Assembly (NCBI GenBank): GCA_021779665.1
Contig: JAJYAG010000023.1
Span: 1-54,466 of the forward strand
DNA from: Bacteroidota bacterium
Lineage (GTDB): Bacteria; Bacteroidota; Bacteroidia; Bacteroidales; JAAUTT01
DNA length: 54,466 nucleotides
Reading direction: 5' to 3'
Shown here: one piece after another, positions 1 to 8,181 of the stretch
Layout of the letters: each line of letters starts with the position of its first letter
Numbering within the stretch: the stretch's first letter is position 1
The notes under the pieces: model-generated
Seen by the model: only the letters and a program-made list of their open reading frames with translations
What the model was told of the DNA's origin: nothing
Database searches by the model: none
Translations under genes and position numbers: made by a program

Positions 1-1
1 T

Positions 2-952
2 ATCAATCACTTTCACCATACATTAACCATTATCGAAACCCTTCTAGAAGGTGAAGACAGTCAGTTGGAGTATATTGACAGTCTCTTGCGGAACCTGAGT
101 TTTGCGGCCTATCATTTCTCCTCTCAAAACGGCGAAGAGTCTAATCTTACTGACGAAGAATACACGTATATGGTAAGCAAAGGCAAGGAACACTGTCACA
201 GGGGTGACGTTTTTCAGATTGTGCTTTCCCGTGGTTTTTCCCAACAGTTTACCGGCGACGACTTCAATGTTTATCGTTCGCTGCGGTCTATCAATCCTTC
301 CCCGTATCTTTTTTATTTTGATTATGGCAGTTACCGCATCTTTGGTTCTTCACCCGAAGCCCAGCTTGAGGTGAAAGGGAGCAAGGCTTACATTCATCCT
401 ATTGCCGGAACTTTCAAACGTACCGGCGACGACGAAAAAGACAAGGAGCTTGCCATTCAGCTTTCGAACGATCCGAAAGAAAACGCCGAACATGTGATGC
501 TTGTCGATCTTGCCCGCAACGACCTGAGTCGCAACGCCGAAAACGTTAAAGTCGAAACTTTCCGTGAGATACAGTATTATTCACACGTACTTCACATGGT
601 TTCGGTTGTATCGGGAACGTTGCCCATTGGGGCAAATAATTTCCAGGTGATGGCCGACTCTTTTCCGGCAGGAACCCTGAGCGGAGCTCCCAAATTCAAA
701 GCCATGGAACTTATTGATACTTACGAGAACAAACGACGCGGCTTTTACGGCGGATGTCTGGGTTATATAGGCTTTAATGGTGATCTGAACCACGCCATTA
801 TGATACGTTCTTTCCTAAGCCGTAATAATGTGCTTTACTATCAGGCAGGCGCCGGCATTGTGGCCGATTCGAAAGAGGAAAGTGAGTTAAATGAAGTGAA
901 TAACAAACTGATGGCTTTGAAAAAAGCAATTGATCTGGCTAAAGAAATTTAA
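2..952 (+). CDS. trpE: anthranilate synthase component I (5' truncated by window edge)
   Basis: C-terminal two thirds of the chorismate-binding catalytic subunit, which with TrpG converts chorismate and glutamine to anthranilate, the first step of tryptophan synthesis. The frame is already open at base 2, so the true start lies outside the window; the TTG at base 65 is in-frame and not a real start. Visible family motifs include GSSPEAQLEV, PIAGTFKRTG, VMLVDLARNDLSR, FPAGTLSGAPK, FYGGCLGYIGF and YQAGAGIVADS, the set that forms the chorismate/Mg site in TrpE and PabB. Trp genes follow directly (trpG starts 11 bases after the stop), so TrpE is preferred over PabB. The feedback-inhibition motif near the N-terminus is outside the window, so regulation by tryptophan cannot be judged. 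Confidence 0.96.
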   Translation: MNHFHHTLTIIETLLEGEDSQLEYIDSLLRNLSFAAYHFSSQNGEESNLTDEEYTYMVSKGKEHCHRGDVFQIVLSRGFSQQFTGDDFNVYRSLRSINPSPYLFYFDYGSYRIFGSSPEAQLEVKGSKAYIHPIAGTFKRTGDDEKDKELAIQLSNDPKENAEHVMLVDLARNDLSRNAENVKVETFREIQYYSHVLHMVSVVSGTLPIGANNFQVMADSFPAGTLSGAPKFKAMELIDTYENKRRGFYGGCLGYIGFNGDLNHAIMIRSFLSRNNVLYYQAGAGIVADSKEESELNEVNNKLMALKKAIDLAKEI

Positions 953-963
953 AAGGTAAGAAA

Positions 964-1533
964 ATGAAGATATTAGTACTTGATAATTACGATTCGTTTA
1001 CCTACAATCTGGTACATGCTATCGAGAGTATTTCGGGTGAAAAGGTTGAGGTACACCGCAACGATAAGATAGCACTTGATGAAATTAACCGCTTCGATAA
1101 GATTGTTCTTTCTCCCGGACCTGGAATTCCTGATGAAGCCGGCATTCTGAAAGATGTGATCAAAACTTATGCGGGGAAGAAAAGTATTCTGGGTGTTTGT
1201 CTTGGACATCAGGCTATCGGCCAGGTGTTTGGCGGAACTTTAATTAACCTCGACAGGGTTTTTCATGGCATTGCCACCACCATCAACCTCGAAGTACGCG
1301 ACGAACCGATATTCAAAAATCTCCCTAAAAAGTTTTTAGGCGGAAGATATCACTCCTGGATTGTCGACAGGACAACTCTTCCATCGTGTTTTGAGATTAC
1401 GGCCTCTGAAGAGAACGGCCAGATTATGGCGATGCGTCATAAAGAATATGATTTGCGGGGAGTTCAGTTTCATCCGGAGTCGGTGTTAACAGAATTTGGG
1501 CAGCAGGTAATAGGGAACTGGTTGAAAATGTAG
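964..1533 (+). CDS. trpG: anthranilate synthase component II, glutamine amidotransferase
   Basis: 189-residue class-I glutamine amidotransferase that delivers ammonia to TrpE. The catalytic nucleophile is Cys79 in GVCLGHQ, with His170 and Glu172 in FHPES completing the triad. The oxyanion/hinge segment SPGPGIPDEAG and the HSWIV segment are also present. Length is normal for a stand-alone TrpG (no TrpD fusion). It is 11 bases downstream of trpE. The identical fold serves PabA; the operon context points to tryptophan, but one protein may serve both pathways. Confidence 0.95.
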   Translation: MKILVLDNYDSFTYNLVHAIESISGEKVEVHRNDKIALDEINRFDKIVLSPGPGIPDEAGILKDVIKTYAGKKSILGVCLGHQAIGQVFGGTLINLDRVFHGIATTINLEVRDEPIFKNLPKKFLGGRYHSWIVDRTTLPSCFEITASEENGQIMAMRHKEYDLRGVQFHPESVLTEFGQQVIGNWLKM

Positions 1534-1660
1534 GCCCTCACCCCGGCCCTCTCCCGAGGGGAGAGGGAGTTAACAGCCAAAGATGCAGATATTGAGTGTT
1601 TAACATAAAAAATGCTCTTCAAAGTCCCCCAATGGGGGATTTAGGGGGCCTCTCACTAAA
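1534..1660 (+). repeat. short palindromic intergenic repeats inside the trp operon
   Basis: 127-base gap between trpG and trpD in an operon whose other junctions mostly overlap. Two low-complexity inverted pieces are visible: around 1540-1570 a G/C-rich imperfect palindrome (ctctcccgaggggagaggga), and around 1625-1652 a second one with arms tccccc and ggggga followed by gggggcc. Sequences of this style are scattered between genes in many Bacteroidota genomes. No ORF or T-run that would make a simple terminator is seen, though stems here could affect mRNA stability between trpG and trpD. Confidence 0.55.
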
Positions 1661-2650
1661 ATGAAAGCAATATTAAACTATTTATTTGAACATAAAACCC
1701 TCACCAAAGCTGAGGCGAAGGAGGTACTTACCAAAATAGCTCAGGGGATGTACTCATATTCTGAGATTGCCGCATTTATCACGGTTTACCTGATGCGCAG
1801 CATAACCGTGGATGAACTTTCGGGATTTCGCGATGCCTTGCTGGAGCTGTGTATTCCTGTCGATCTGAAAGACTTTGATACCATCGACTTGTGCGGAACC
1901 GGTGGTGATGGTAAAAACACTTTTAATATTTCGACCCTTACAGCCTTTGTGGTTGCCGGTGCAGGAGGGAAAGTCGCCAAACACGGGAACTACGGCGTTT
2001 CATCCTCATGCGGATCGTCAAATGTGATGGAATATCTGGGTTATCATTTTAGTACCGATGGTGAAAAGTTGCGGCAGGAGATGGATCGTTGTGGAATTTG
2101 TTTTATTCATGCTCCTTTGTTCAATCCTGCCATGAAGAATGTAGCTCCTGTGCGCAGAGAACTTAAAGTGAAAACGTTTTTCAACATGCTCGGCCCTATG
2201 GTAAACCCAAGTTTTCCGCAAAAACAGATGGTTGGAGTTTATAGCCTCGAACTGGCGCGTTTGTATAATTATCTTTACCAGCAAACCAATAAACAATATG
2301 CCATTGTACACAGTCTGGATGGGTACGATGAAGTTTCGTTAACCGGATCGTTTAAAATGATTTCCAATAAGATGGATGCGATTCTTGCTCCGGAGAACCT
2401 GGGCATGAAATCACTCAGTCCTGAGGAAATCGGTGGCGGAAACAGTATTCCTGAAGCCGCTTCTATCTTTGTCAATGTTCTGGAAGGGAAGGGTACGGGA
2501 CCGCAGATGCAGGTCGTAATAGCCAATGCCGCTCTCGCTCTGAGCTGCTATTATCCTGAAAAATCCCTGGAGAGCTGTATCGAATTGGCTACAGATTCTC
2601 TTCAAGGTCAAAAAGCATTGACAGTATTCAAAAAACTTCTGAACCGATGA
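1661..2650 (+). CDS. trpD: anthranilate phosphoribosyltransferase
   Basis: 329-residue enzyme that transfers phosphoribose from PRPP to anthranilate. The glycine-rich PRPP loop CGTGGDGKNTFNIST (about residues 79-93) and the KHGNYGVSSSCGSSNVME segment (about 108-125) are the family signatures. An N-terminal helical domain precedes the nucleoside-phosphorylase-II-like fold. Length is typical for the non-fused form. The stop overlaps the trpC start as ATGA, indicating translational coupling. Confidence 0.95.
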   Translation: MKAILNYLFEHKTLTKAEAKEVLTKIAQGMYSYSEIAAFITVYLMRSITVDELSGFRDALLELCIPVDLKDFDTIDLCGTGGDGKNTFNISTLTAFVVAGAGGKVAKHGNYGVSSSCGSSNVMEYLGYHFSTDGEKLRQEMDRCGICFIHAPLFNPAMKNVAPVRRELKVKTFFNMLGPMVNPSFPQKQMVGVYSLELARLYNYLYQQTNKQYAIVHSLDGYDEVSLTGSFKMISNKMDAILAPENLGMKSLSPEEIGGGNSIPEAASIFVNVLEGKGTGPQMQVVIANAALALSCYYPEKSLESCIELATDSLQGQKALTVFKKLLNR

Positions 2651-3435
2651 ACATCCTCGATACCATCGTTGCAGCAAAACGCCTGGAGGTTGCCGAAAGT
2701 AAAAAGCAAACCAGAACCCGCGAACTGGAAGGGCAGCTTTCTTTTAGCCGTAAGACGGTTTCACTTAAAAGTCGGTTATTGCAGCCAGAGTCCTCGGGAA
2801 TCATTGCTGAGTTCAAGCGTAAGTCGCCCTCTAAAGGAGTGATTAACGACAGGTTTGCTCCCGAAGATGTGACCGTTGCTTATCAGAATGCCGGAGTCTC
2901 TGCTGTTTCAATTCTTACAGATGAAAAGTTTTTTGGCGGATCACCTGAAGATTTGAAAGTAGCGCGGGAAAAGCTTTCAATTCCTATTCTGCGCAAGGAA
3001 TTTATCATTGACGAATATCAGATTGTGGAAGCAAAAGCCATGGGAGCGGATTTAATTTTGCTGATTGCCGCCATTTTGGATAAAAAGCAGATAAAAGCTT
3101 TTGTTTCCCTTGCTAAATCCCTGGGTTTGGAAATATTGTTTGAAGTCCACGATAAAGAAGAACTTGCAAAAGTCTGTGAGGAAGTCACTTTCGTTGGGGT
3201 TAATAACCGCAATTTGAAGACCTTTACCGTTGACATTCAGCAATCAGTAAATCTTTCGGAGTTGATTCCATCTGAATTTCTGAAAATCTCTGAGAGTGGA
3301 ATTGACCGGATTGAAAGTATTCAAATGCTGAAGCAGGTTGGTTATCATGGATTCTTAATCGGAGAAAATTTCATGAAAACGGATAACCCCGGAGATGCTT
3401 GCAAAAACTTTATTTCGGAACTCAAGCGGAAATGA
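2647..3435 (+). CDS. trpC: indole-3-glycerol-phosphate synthase
   Basis: 262-residue TIM-barrel enzyme that closes 1-(2-carboxyphenylamino)-1-deoxyribulose-5-phosphate to indole-3-glycerol phosphate. Active-site strands are visible as IIAEFKRKSPSKG (catalytic Lys in KRKSPS), LRKEFIIDEYQI, GVNNRNLKTF and SESGI. It starts with ATG overlapping the trpD stop and ends in an ATGA overlap with trpF. It is a separate protein here and not a TrpC-TrpF fusion as in enterobacteria. Confidence 0.95.
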   Translation: MNILDTIVAAKRLEVAESKKQTRTRELEGQLSFSRKTVSLKSRLLQPESSGIIAEFKRKSPSKGVINDRFAPEDVTVAYQNAGVSAVSILTDEKFFGGSPEDLKVAREKLSIPILRKEFIIDEYQIVEAKAMGADLILLIAAILDKKQIKAFVSLAKSLGLEILFEVHDKEELAKVCEEVTFVGVNNRNLKTFTVDIQQSVNLSELIPSEFLKISESGIDRIESIQMLKQVGYHGFLIGENFMKTDNPGDACKNFISELKRK

Positions 3436-4055
3436 GGAAGATTGTAAAAGTTTGCGGAATGCGCGATGAGCAAAACATCCTGGAAGTCGCAGGATTACAT
3501 CCTGAGATGATGGGTTTTATCTTTTATCCGGAATCCAAGCGGTTTGTCGGCGATGAATTCCATATACCAGAGATTTCTTCGGATATTAAAAAAGTTGGTG
3601 TGTTTGTCAATGAAGAGCCGGAGAAGGTTGTTCAAATTTTGAAAAAGCACCAATTACAAACGGCCCAGCTTCATGGCAGCGAAACACCTGAAATATGCAG
3701 TTTGATTGGAACTAATGGTTTCAAAGTTTTGAAAGCCTTTGGGATTGATGAAAATTTTGAGTGGAGCATTTTAGAACATTATATTCCGGTTACCGATGGT
3801 TTTGTTTTTGACACCAAGACCATTCAACACGGTGGCAGCGGGAAAAAGTTCAACTGGAATATGCTGGAGAATTACACATTGACGCATCCCTTTCTTTTGA
3901 GTGGCGGCATTAAGGCAGAAGATGCCGACAAGCTTTTAAACTTCGAACATCCGCAGTGCCTTGGATTTGATGTGAACAGCGGATTTGAAATTCAGCCGGC
4001 TTATAAAGATGTTACCCTTTTAAAATCGTTCATAACCAAAATCAGAGAGAAATGA
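3432..4055 (+). CDS. trpF: phosphoribosylanthranilate isomerase
   Basis: 207-residue TIM barrel catalysing the Amadori rearrangement of phosphoribosylanthranilate. The start is the ATG at 3432, which overlaps the trpC stop (ATGA); an upstream in-frame TTG at 3399 lies inside trpC and is not needed. The N-terminal KVCGM holds the catalytic Cys and FDTKT holds the catalytic Asp; LLSGGIKAED and FDVNSGFE form the phosphate-binding end of the barrel. It overlaps the next gene by four bases. Confidence 0.94.
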   Translation: MRKIVKVCGMRDEQNILEVAGLHPEMMGFIFYPESKRFVGDEFHIPEISSDIKKVGVFVNEEPEKVVQILKKHQLQTAQLHGSETPEICSLIGTNGFKVLKAFGIDENFEWSILEHYIPVTDGFVFDTKTIQHGGSGKKFNWNMLENYTLTHPFLLSGGIKAEDADKLLNFEHPQCLGFDVNSGFEIQPAYKDVTLLKSFITKIREK

Positions 4056-4342
4056 CGTGCTTGGCAAATAGTCTGGAGGAGGTCAGGGTCAATATCGGCA
4101 GAATTGATAATAAGATTATTGAGTTAATGGCCCAAAGGCAGCTTTATGTTAAAGAAGCGGCCCGCTTTAAAAATACTGCTGCTGATGTGAAAGCTCCGGC
4201 AAGAGTGGAGGCTGTTATATCAAATGTTAAAACATTGGCGTTTCGGCATGGACTGGATGAAGAAATTGCCGAAGCAGTTTACCGGACCATGATTCATGGT
4301 TTTATTCAAAAAGAACAAGAAGAATTCAATAAAAACAGATAA
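4052..4342 (+). CDS. AroQ-class chorismate mutase (or isochorismate-pyruvate lyase like) in the trp operon
   Basis: 96-residue all-helical protein of the chorismate mutase type II fold. Helix 1 carries Arg12 and the IDNKI register, helix 2 carries Arg29, and Lys40 in ARFK follows, matching the Arg/Arg/Lys set that binds the two carboxylates of chorismate in AroQ enzymes. The loop after Lys40 with APARV and the C-terminal FIQKEQEE look closer to the PchB-like subgroup than to the mutase domain of PheA. It starts within trpF (ATGA) and ends three bases before trpB, so it is co-translated with the trp enzymes. A mutase would send chorismate towards phenylalanine/tyrosine, the branch competing with TrpE. 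No isochorismate synthase is visible nearby, so mutase is the favoured activity. Confidence 0.85.
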   Translation: MTCLANSLEEVRVNIGRIDNKIIELMAQRQLYVKEAARFKNTAADVKAPARVEAVISNVKTLAFRHGLDEEIAEAVYRTMIHGFIQKEQEEFNKNR

Positions 4343-4345
4343 GGA

Positions 4346-5530
4346 ATGAGCTATTTTGTTGACGAAAAAGGTTATTTCGGGAAGTTTGGAGGAGCATATA
4401 TTCCCGAGATGCTTCACGCAAACGTGGAAGAACTCCGGAACAATTACCTGAAAATAATGGATAGCGAACAATTCAGGAACGATTACCAGTACCTGATGAA
4501 ACATTATGTGGGCCGTCCATCGCCGCTTTATCCAGCACTGAGGTTAAGCGAACTATACAAAACCCGTATTTTCCTGAAACGTGAGGATCTGAATCATACC
4601 GGTTCGCATAAAATAAACAATACCATCGGTCAGATACTTATTGCCAAAGCCCTGGGGAAAAACCGGATTATAGCTGAAACCGGCGCCGGGCAGCATGGCG
4701 TAGCCACGGCTACGGTGTGTGCACTGATGAACCTGAAATGTATTGTTTACATGGGCGAAACCGATGTGGAAAGGCAATACCCAAACGTCATGCGCATGAA
4801 AATGCTGGGTGCTGAGGTCGTTCCCGTGAAAAGCGGTAACAAAACGCTGAAAGATGCTACCAACGAAGCCATCCGCGACTGGATCAATAATCCGCTGGAT
4901 ACCCATTACATCATTGGTTCGGTGGTTGGGCCACATCCTTACCCTGATATGGTTTCGAAGTTTCAGAGTATTATTTCGGAAGAAATTAAGTGGCAGTTAA
5001 AGGAGCACACCGGAAGGGAATTGCCTGATTATGCTATTGCCTGCGTAGGTGGGGGAAGTAATGCTATTGGTACTTTCTATCATTTTCTCGATCATCCGGA
5101 AGTAAAACTTGTTGCAGTAGAAGCGGCAGGGATGGGCGTTGAAACTCACGAAACAGCTGCCACCATAGCCCGAGGAAAATTGGGTATTATTCACGGAAGT
5201 AAAACCCTGCTGATGCAAAGTCCCGACGGACAAATTACCGAACCTTATTCCATCTCGGCGGGTCTGGATTACCCGGGCATTGGTCCTGTTCATGCACATT
5301 TGCACGATACCGGACGGGCCATGATCCTGAATGCTACCGATGAGGAAGCGCTTGATGCGGCCTTTGAACTTACTCAGATAGAAGGAATTATTCCAGCCCT
5401 CGAATCTTCTCACGCCCTGGCCGCACTTAAAAAACTTAAGTTTGGCAAGGATGAAGTGGTAGTAGTTACCATTTCGGGAAGAGGAGACAAGGATATGGAT
5501 ACTTATATCAGGAGGATGGAGGGGAGTTAG
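4346..5530 (+). CDS. trpB: tryptophan synthase beta subunit
   Basis: 394-residue PLP enzyme condensing indole with serine. The PLP lysine is Lys89 in [19 protein letters not shown], the GGGSNAIG phosphate-binding loop and the C-terminal GRGDKDMD are all intact. Size and motifs fit the TrpB1 type that partners TrpA, with the N-terminal [13 protein letters not shown] contact region. It begins three bases after the chorismate mutase gene; trpA follows after a 194-base spacer. Confidence 0.96.
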   Translation: MSYFVDEKGYFGKFGGAYIPEMLHANVEELRNNYLKIMDSEQFRNDYQYLMKHYVGRPSPLYPALRLSELYKTRIFLKREDLNHTGSHKINNTIGQILIAKALGKNRIIAETGAGQHGVATATVCALMNLKCIVYMGETDVERQYPNVMRMKMLGAEVVPVKSGNKTLKDATNEAIRDWINNPLDTHYIIGSVVGPHPYPDMVSKFQSIISEEIKWQLKEHTGRELPDYAIACVGGGSNAIGTFYHFLDHPEVKLVAVEAAGMGVETHETAATIARGKLGIIHGSKTLLMQSPDGQITEPYSISAGLDYPGIGPVHAHLHDTGRAMILNATDEEALDAAFELTQIEGIIPALESSHALAALKKLKFGKDEVVVVTISGRGDKDMDTYIRRMEGS

Positions 5531-5724
5531 TTTAGTCGACGGTCCACAGACCACGGACGACAGTGAACAGCCGGAGAAAGTCGATAGTCCATGGTCCATA
5601 GACGATAGTAAAAACAAATTCTTTTCATCGGTGTGAAACGCATGCTATTCAAAAGAAAGCCAAAATTTAATAACAATATCTTAATACCTATAGCCTAAAT
5701 AGCTAATATCTAAACCCCTAAAAA
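5531..5724 (+). repeat. spacer with GTCGAC-type dispersed repeat between trpB and trpA
   Basis: The first 80 bases hold interlocking short inverted motifs built on gtcgacggtcc, cagaccacgga and gtccatggtccatag. A related sequence on the opposite strand occurs at about 22474-22500, which marks it as a dispersed intergenic repeat and not a trp-specific control site. The remainder (5620-5724) is A/T rich with no ORF. No terminator-like T-run is seen, so trpA may still be read through from trpB. Confidence 0.5.
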
Positions 5725-6501
5725 ATGAACCGCATAAATCAGCTTTTTGCCAATAATAGCAAAAACATACTTTCGATATATTTTACTGCAGGGCATCCGG
5801 AGTTGAATACAACCGTGGAGTTGATTCAAACACTTGAAAAAAGTGGTGTCCAAATGATTGAAATCGGAATGCCTTTTTCCGATCCGCTTGCCGATGGCCC
5901 GGTGATTCAGCAGAGTGCCCAGAAAGCGCTTGCTAACGGCATGAACCTGAAAGAGCTCTTCCAGCAGCTAAAGGACATCCGAAAAACTGTTCAGATTCCG
6001 TTGTTACTGATGGGTTATCTCAATCCCGTGATGTTTTATGGAATGGAAAACTTCTGTCGCGATTGTCAGCAAGCCGGCATTGATGGCGTTATTCTGCCCG
6101 ACCTTCCCATGGAAGAATTTGAAGCAGAATACAAAACCATGTTTGAGAAATATGATATGAAATTTATTTTTCTGATTTCACCACAGACCTCAGATGAACG
6201 ATTGAGGAAAATTGATAATCTGAGCAATGGATTTATTTACATGGTCTCGTCCTCTGCCACAACAGGAGCCAAAGGATCTATCACTACTACACAGACCGAC
6301 TATTTTAAACGGGTTAATGCATTGAATCTGAAGAACCCGCTTGTGGTAGGTTTTGGAATTTCGAATAAAGAAACATTTAATGAGGTTTGCAAATATGCAA
6401 ATGGAGCAATTATCGGAAGTGCTTTTGTACGGATGTTGGATGCAGCTAAGGATTGGAGAAAGGAAACAGAAGAGTTTGTGAGGGGAATAATTGGAAAATA
6501 A
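5725..6501 (+). CDS. trpA: tryptophan synthase alpha subunit
   Basis: 258-residue TIM barrel that releases indole from indole-3-glycerol phosphate and channels it to TrpB. The catalytic Glu lies in IEIGMPFSDP and the catalytic Asp in the following DPLADGP loop; VVGFGISNKE and GAIIGSAFVRM form the phosphate site. It is the last gene of the trp operon and ends three bases from the convergent PIN-toxin gene. Confidence 0.95.
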   Translation: MNRINQLFANNSKNILSIYFTAGHPELNTTVELIQTLEKSGVQMIEIGMPFSDPLADGPVIQQSAQKALANGMNLKELFQQLKDIRKTVQIPLLLMGYLNPVMFYGMENFCRDCQQAGIDGVILPDLPMEEFEAEYKTMFEKYDMKFIFLISPQTSDERLRKIDNLSNGFIYMVSSSATTGAKGSITTTQTDYFKRVNALNLKNPLVVGFGISNKETFNEVCKYANGAIIGSAFVRMLDAAKDWRKETEEFVRGIIGK

Positions 6502-6504
6502 TGT

Positions 6505-6942
6505 TTATTTCCCAAGAAGCTCCGTAAGTTCAGTGGTGGTTATAAACTTTTTCCAGCCTTTATTTTTAAGCCCTCTTTGAAGGCTTAGATCTCCACTCCA
6601 GAGTTTACCTTTAAGGTGTTCAGTTAATGCAACGAATTCGGTATCGTCAATATCAACATCCTTGGTTAAGGACTCAGCAAAAATGAATGCTTCTCTTGAA
6701 ATAAGTCTCACATTAATAAAACGGATCTTATTAGTAATGAGAGTTATGATTCTTTCAAGATCTGTATCAGAATAATGAGAAAGAGTTTTTATTTTCGATT
6801 TATGTTCTTCAATTTCCTTTAATAACTGGTCGGTAGAGTAAAAGTGTAGTTTGTTTCGTGGGTGTAAAATAATCTTGGATATTTTACTGTTGGAGTTTAA
6901 TATTGAACTAAAAACAATGTTAGTATCAATAACTATTCTCAT
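6505..6942 (-). CDS. PIN-domain RNase toxin (COG1569-like)
   Basis: 145-residue PIN protein, probable ribonuclease toxin of a type II toxin-antitoxin pair. The start is the ATG at 6942, overlapping the upstream antitoxin stop as ATGA; the longer in-frame start lies inside the antitoxin. It opens with RIVIDTNIVFSSIL, whose Asp is the first metal ligand of PIN nucleases. DVDIDDTEFVALTEHLKG supplies the central acidic residues and LWSGDLSLQ the late Asp. Convergent with trpA at three bases, so it was presumably inserted behind the operon. The RNA target cannot be read from sequence. Confidence 0.8.
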   Translation of the reverse strand: MRIVIDTNIVFSSILNSNSKISKIILHPRNKLHFYSTDQLLKEIEEHKSKIKTLSHYSDTDLERIITLITNKIRFINVRLISREAFIFAESLTKDVDIDDTEFVALTEHLKGKLWSGDLSLQRGLKNKGWKKFITTTELTELLGK

Positions 6943-7142
6943 AAGTTTATAATCTGCTTGGTTTTTGACCACCTGCCTTTTTTGATGGTCTTTACAAGTG
7001 AGTCAACATCCTTTTGTTTTGTTTTGGCATTTTTTGACAACTCACTATACTCAAGAAAGTCAGCTATATCCTGTAAATCATCAAGATTAATATTATTGGA
7101 TACCCGAAAAATTATTTCGTTTGAAGTTCTTTCGATTATCAT
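6939..7142 (-). CDS. probable antitoxin partner of the PIN toxin
   Basis: 67-residue small acidic/basic mixed protein immediately upstream of and overlapping the PIN gene by four bases. The N-terminal half (IIFRVSNNINLDDLQDIADFLEY) looks helical and strand-like, and the C-terminal half is lysine-rich and probably disordered until bound to the toxin. No DNA-binding family is recognisable with certainty. The antitoxin role is inferred from size, overlap and order. A TACCTTTA box on the minus strand at 7155-7162 resembles the Bacteroidota -7 element and could serve as its promoter. Confidence 0.6.
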   Translation of the reverse strand: MIIERTSNEIIFRVSNNINLDDLQDIADFLEYSELSKNAKTKQKDVDSLVKTIKKGRWSKTKQIINL

Positions 7143-7179
7143 AATTTTTTATTGTAAAGGTAAGGAATTCTATAAAAAT

Positions 7180-7216
7180 AAAGAAGCCCAGTTCAATGAT
7201 ACCGGGCTTCTTTTTT
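7180..7216. terminator. intrinsic terminator, probably bidirectional
   Basis: Ten-base stem aaagaagccc (7180-7189) pairing with gggcttcttt (7204-7213), 14-base loop, then a T-run to 7216 on the plus strand and an A-tract (T-run on the minus strand) before 7180. It sits directly after the minus-strand lipoprotein gene and upstream of the antitoxin gene, so its main job is to end the lipoprotein transcript. Confidence 0.8.
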
Positions 7217-7220
7217 AATA

Positions 7221-8069
7221 TTACCAGATACTTATGTTCCAGGTATCGCCTTCGATAATTAATTTTACTTTATCCAAACAGGTGGTCCTTGTAAAATCCA
7301 GGTAAGCCTTCACCTTATTTTCAACATTCACTTCGTATTTTCCTTTCTTAATACAAAACTCTCCTACCTTATATTCGAGAGGAACGGTAGTGGTTGATGA
7401 ATAGCTAAATCCGTTACTGCTCGAACCTTCTACATTTTCAGCGAAAGAATATACATCATCAAAGATGTTAAACGGAGTGCCGGAACCGCTTTCCCAGGTA
7501 ATGGTGCGGGTTAATTTCCGGGTAAGATAATATCCGCTATTGATAAAAGTTATTTTACCATTTGTGAGTTCTGCTTTGATAGTAGGTTTGTTATTTACCG
7601 CACTCATGTTGGTAATGGTAAGCGTACCTTCGAGCTTGATGGTATCGTTAACGGTGAAATTTTCAAGGGTAACCGTACGAACGGCTCCGTTGTCTCTCAT
7701 TTTGGCACTTTGGGTTATTTTTATTGTACCATTCTTTTTAATACCACTGTTAGTGGTGTAACTTTGGTAAATAACTGTAATTTCTTTTGGAAAAGCGGTT
7801 GTATTGCCATTATTTTTTGTAACGGTAATAACCAAACCACCTGACTTTTTCGATCCGGCCGGATAGTTGTTCATTTCAAGATTAGACAGTATTGACTCAC
7901 TTTCGGTATAGATATCGTTATAAGCAGAATTGGAAGCTGCATCCTTTGTTGTAATAGCAACAGCATCTTCTTTAGTAACAACTTTTTCATCATCCTTCTT
8001 ACACGACCAAACGGTAAGCGTTCCTGCAATAATAACTAAAGAGAAAAATGTTAAAATCCTTGTTTTCAT
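7221..8069 (-). CDS. surface lipoprotein of unknown function
   Basis: 282-residue protein with a type II signal peptide: MKTR, a hydrophobic stretch, then the lipobox ending at the Cys in VWSCKKDDE. The residues after the Cys (KKDDE) fit the K-(D/E)-(D/E) style lipoprotein export signal described in Bacteroidota, so an outer-leaflet, surface-exposed location is likely. The remainder is rich in Thr, Asn, Lys and alternating strands, with no recognisable enzymatic motif and three late Cys-containing segments. I do not recognise the family. It is monocistronic, ended by the hairpin at 7180-7216, and divergent from the EamA gene. Confidence 0.75.
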   Translation of the reverse strand: MKTRILTFFSLVIIAGTLTVWSCKKDDEKVVTKEDAVAITTKDAASNSAYNDIYTESESILSNLEMNNYPAGSKKSGGLVITVTKNNGNTTAFPKEITVIYQSYTTNSGIKKNGTIKITQSAKMRDNGAVRTVTLENFTVNDTIKLEGTLTITNMSAVNNKPTIKAELTNGKITFINSGYYLTRKLTRTITWESGSGTPFNIFDDVYSFAENVEGSSSNGFSYSSTTTVPLEYKVGEFCIKKGKYEVNVENKVKAYLDFTRTTCLDKVKLIIEGDTWNISIW

Positions 8070-8135
8070 ACTTCTACGTTTTATTTATTTGTTATTTGGT
8101 TTTATTTATACGACGGATAAAAATTTTTGTCATAA

Positions 8136-8163
8136 TTGCTCCTTAAAAGATTGATTATATTTG
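8136..8163 (+). promoter_or_regulatory. Bacteroidota-type promoter for the EamA transporter gene
   Basis: A perfect TAnnTTTG -7 element (TATATTTG, 8156-8163) is preceded by TTG at 8136-8138 with a 17-base spacer. This matches the sigma-ABfr/Flavobacterium consensus (TTG, 17-23 bases, TAnnTTTG). The next ATG is at 8182, which would leave a 5' leader of only about 10-15 bases. Confidence 0.6.
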
Positions 8164-8181
8164 CGCCTTCAAAAATCGGAT

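Noticed and set aside
65-952. TTG at base 65 as the start of trpE
   Set aside because: The frame is open upstream to base 2 and reads TrpE-like sequence, so the gene is only truncated by the window.
5531-5724. trp attenuator or T-box upstream of trpA
   Set aside because: No leader peptide with Trp codons, no T-box specifier or terminator/antiterminator pair could be seen; the structure is a dispersed repeat.
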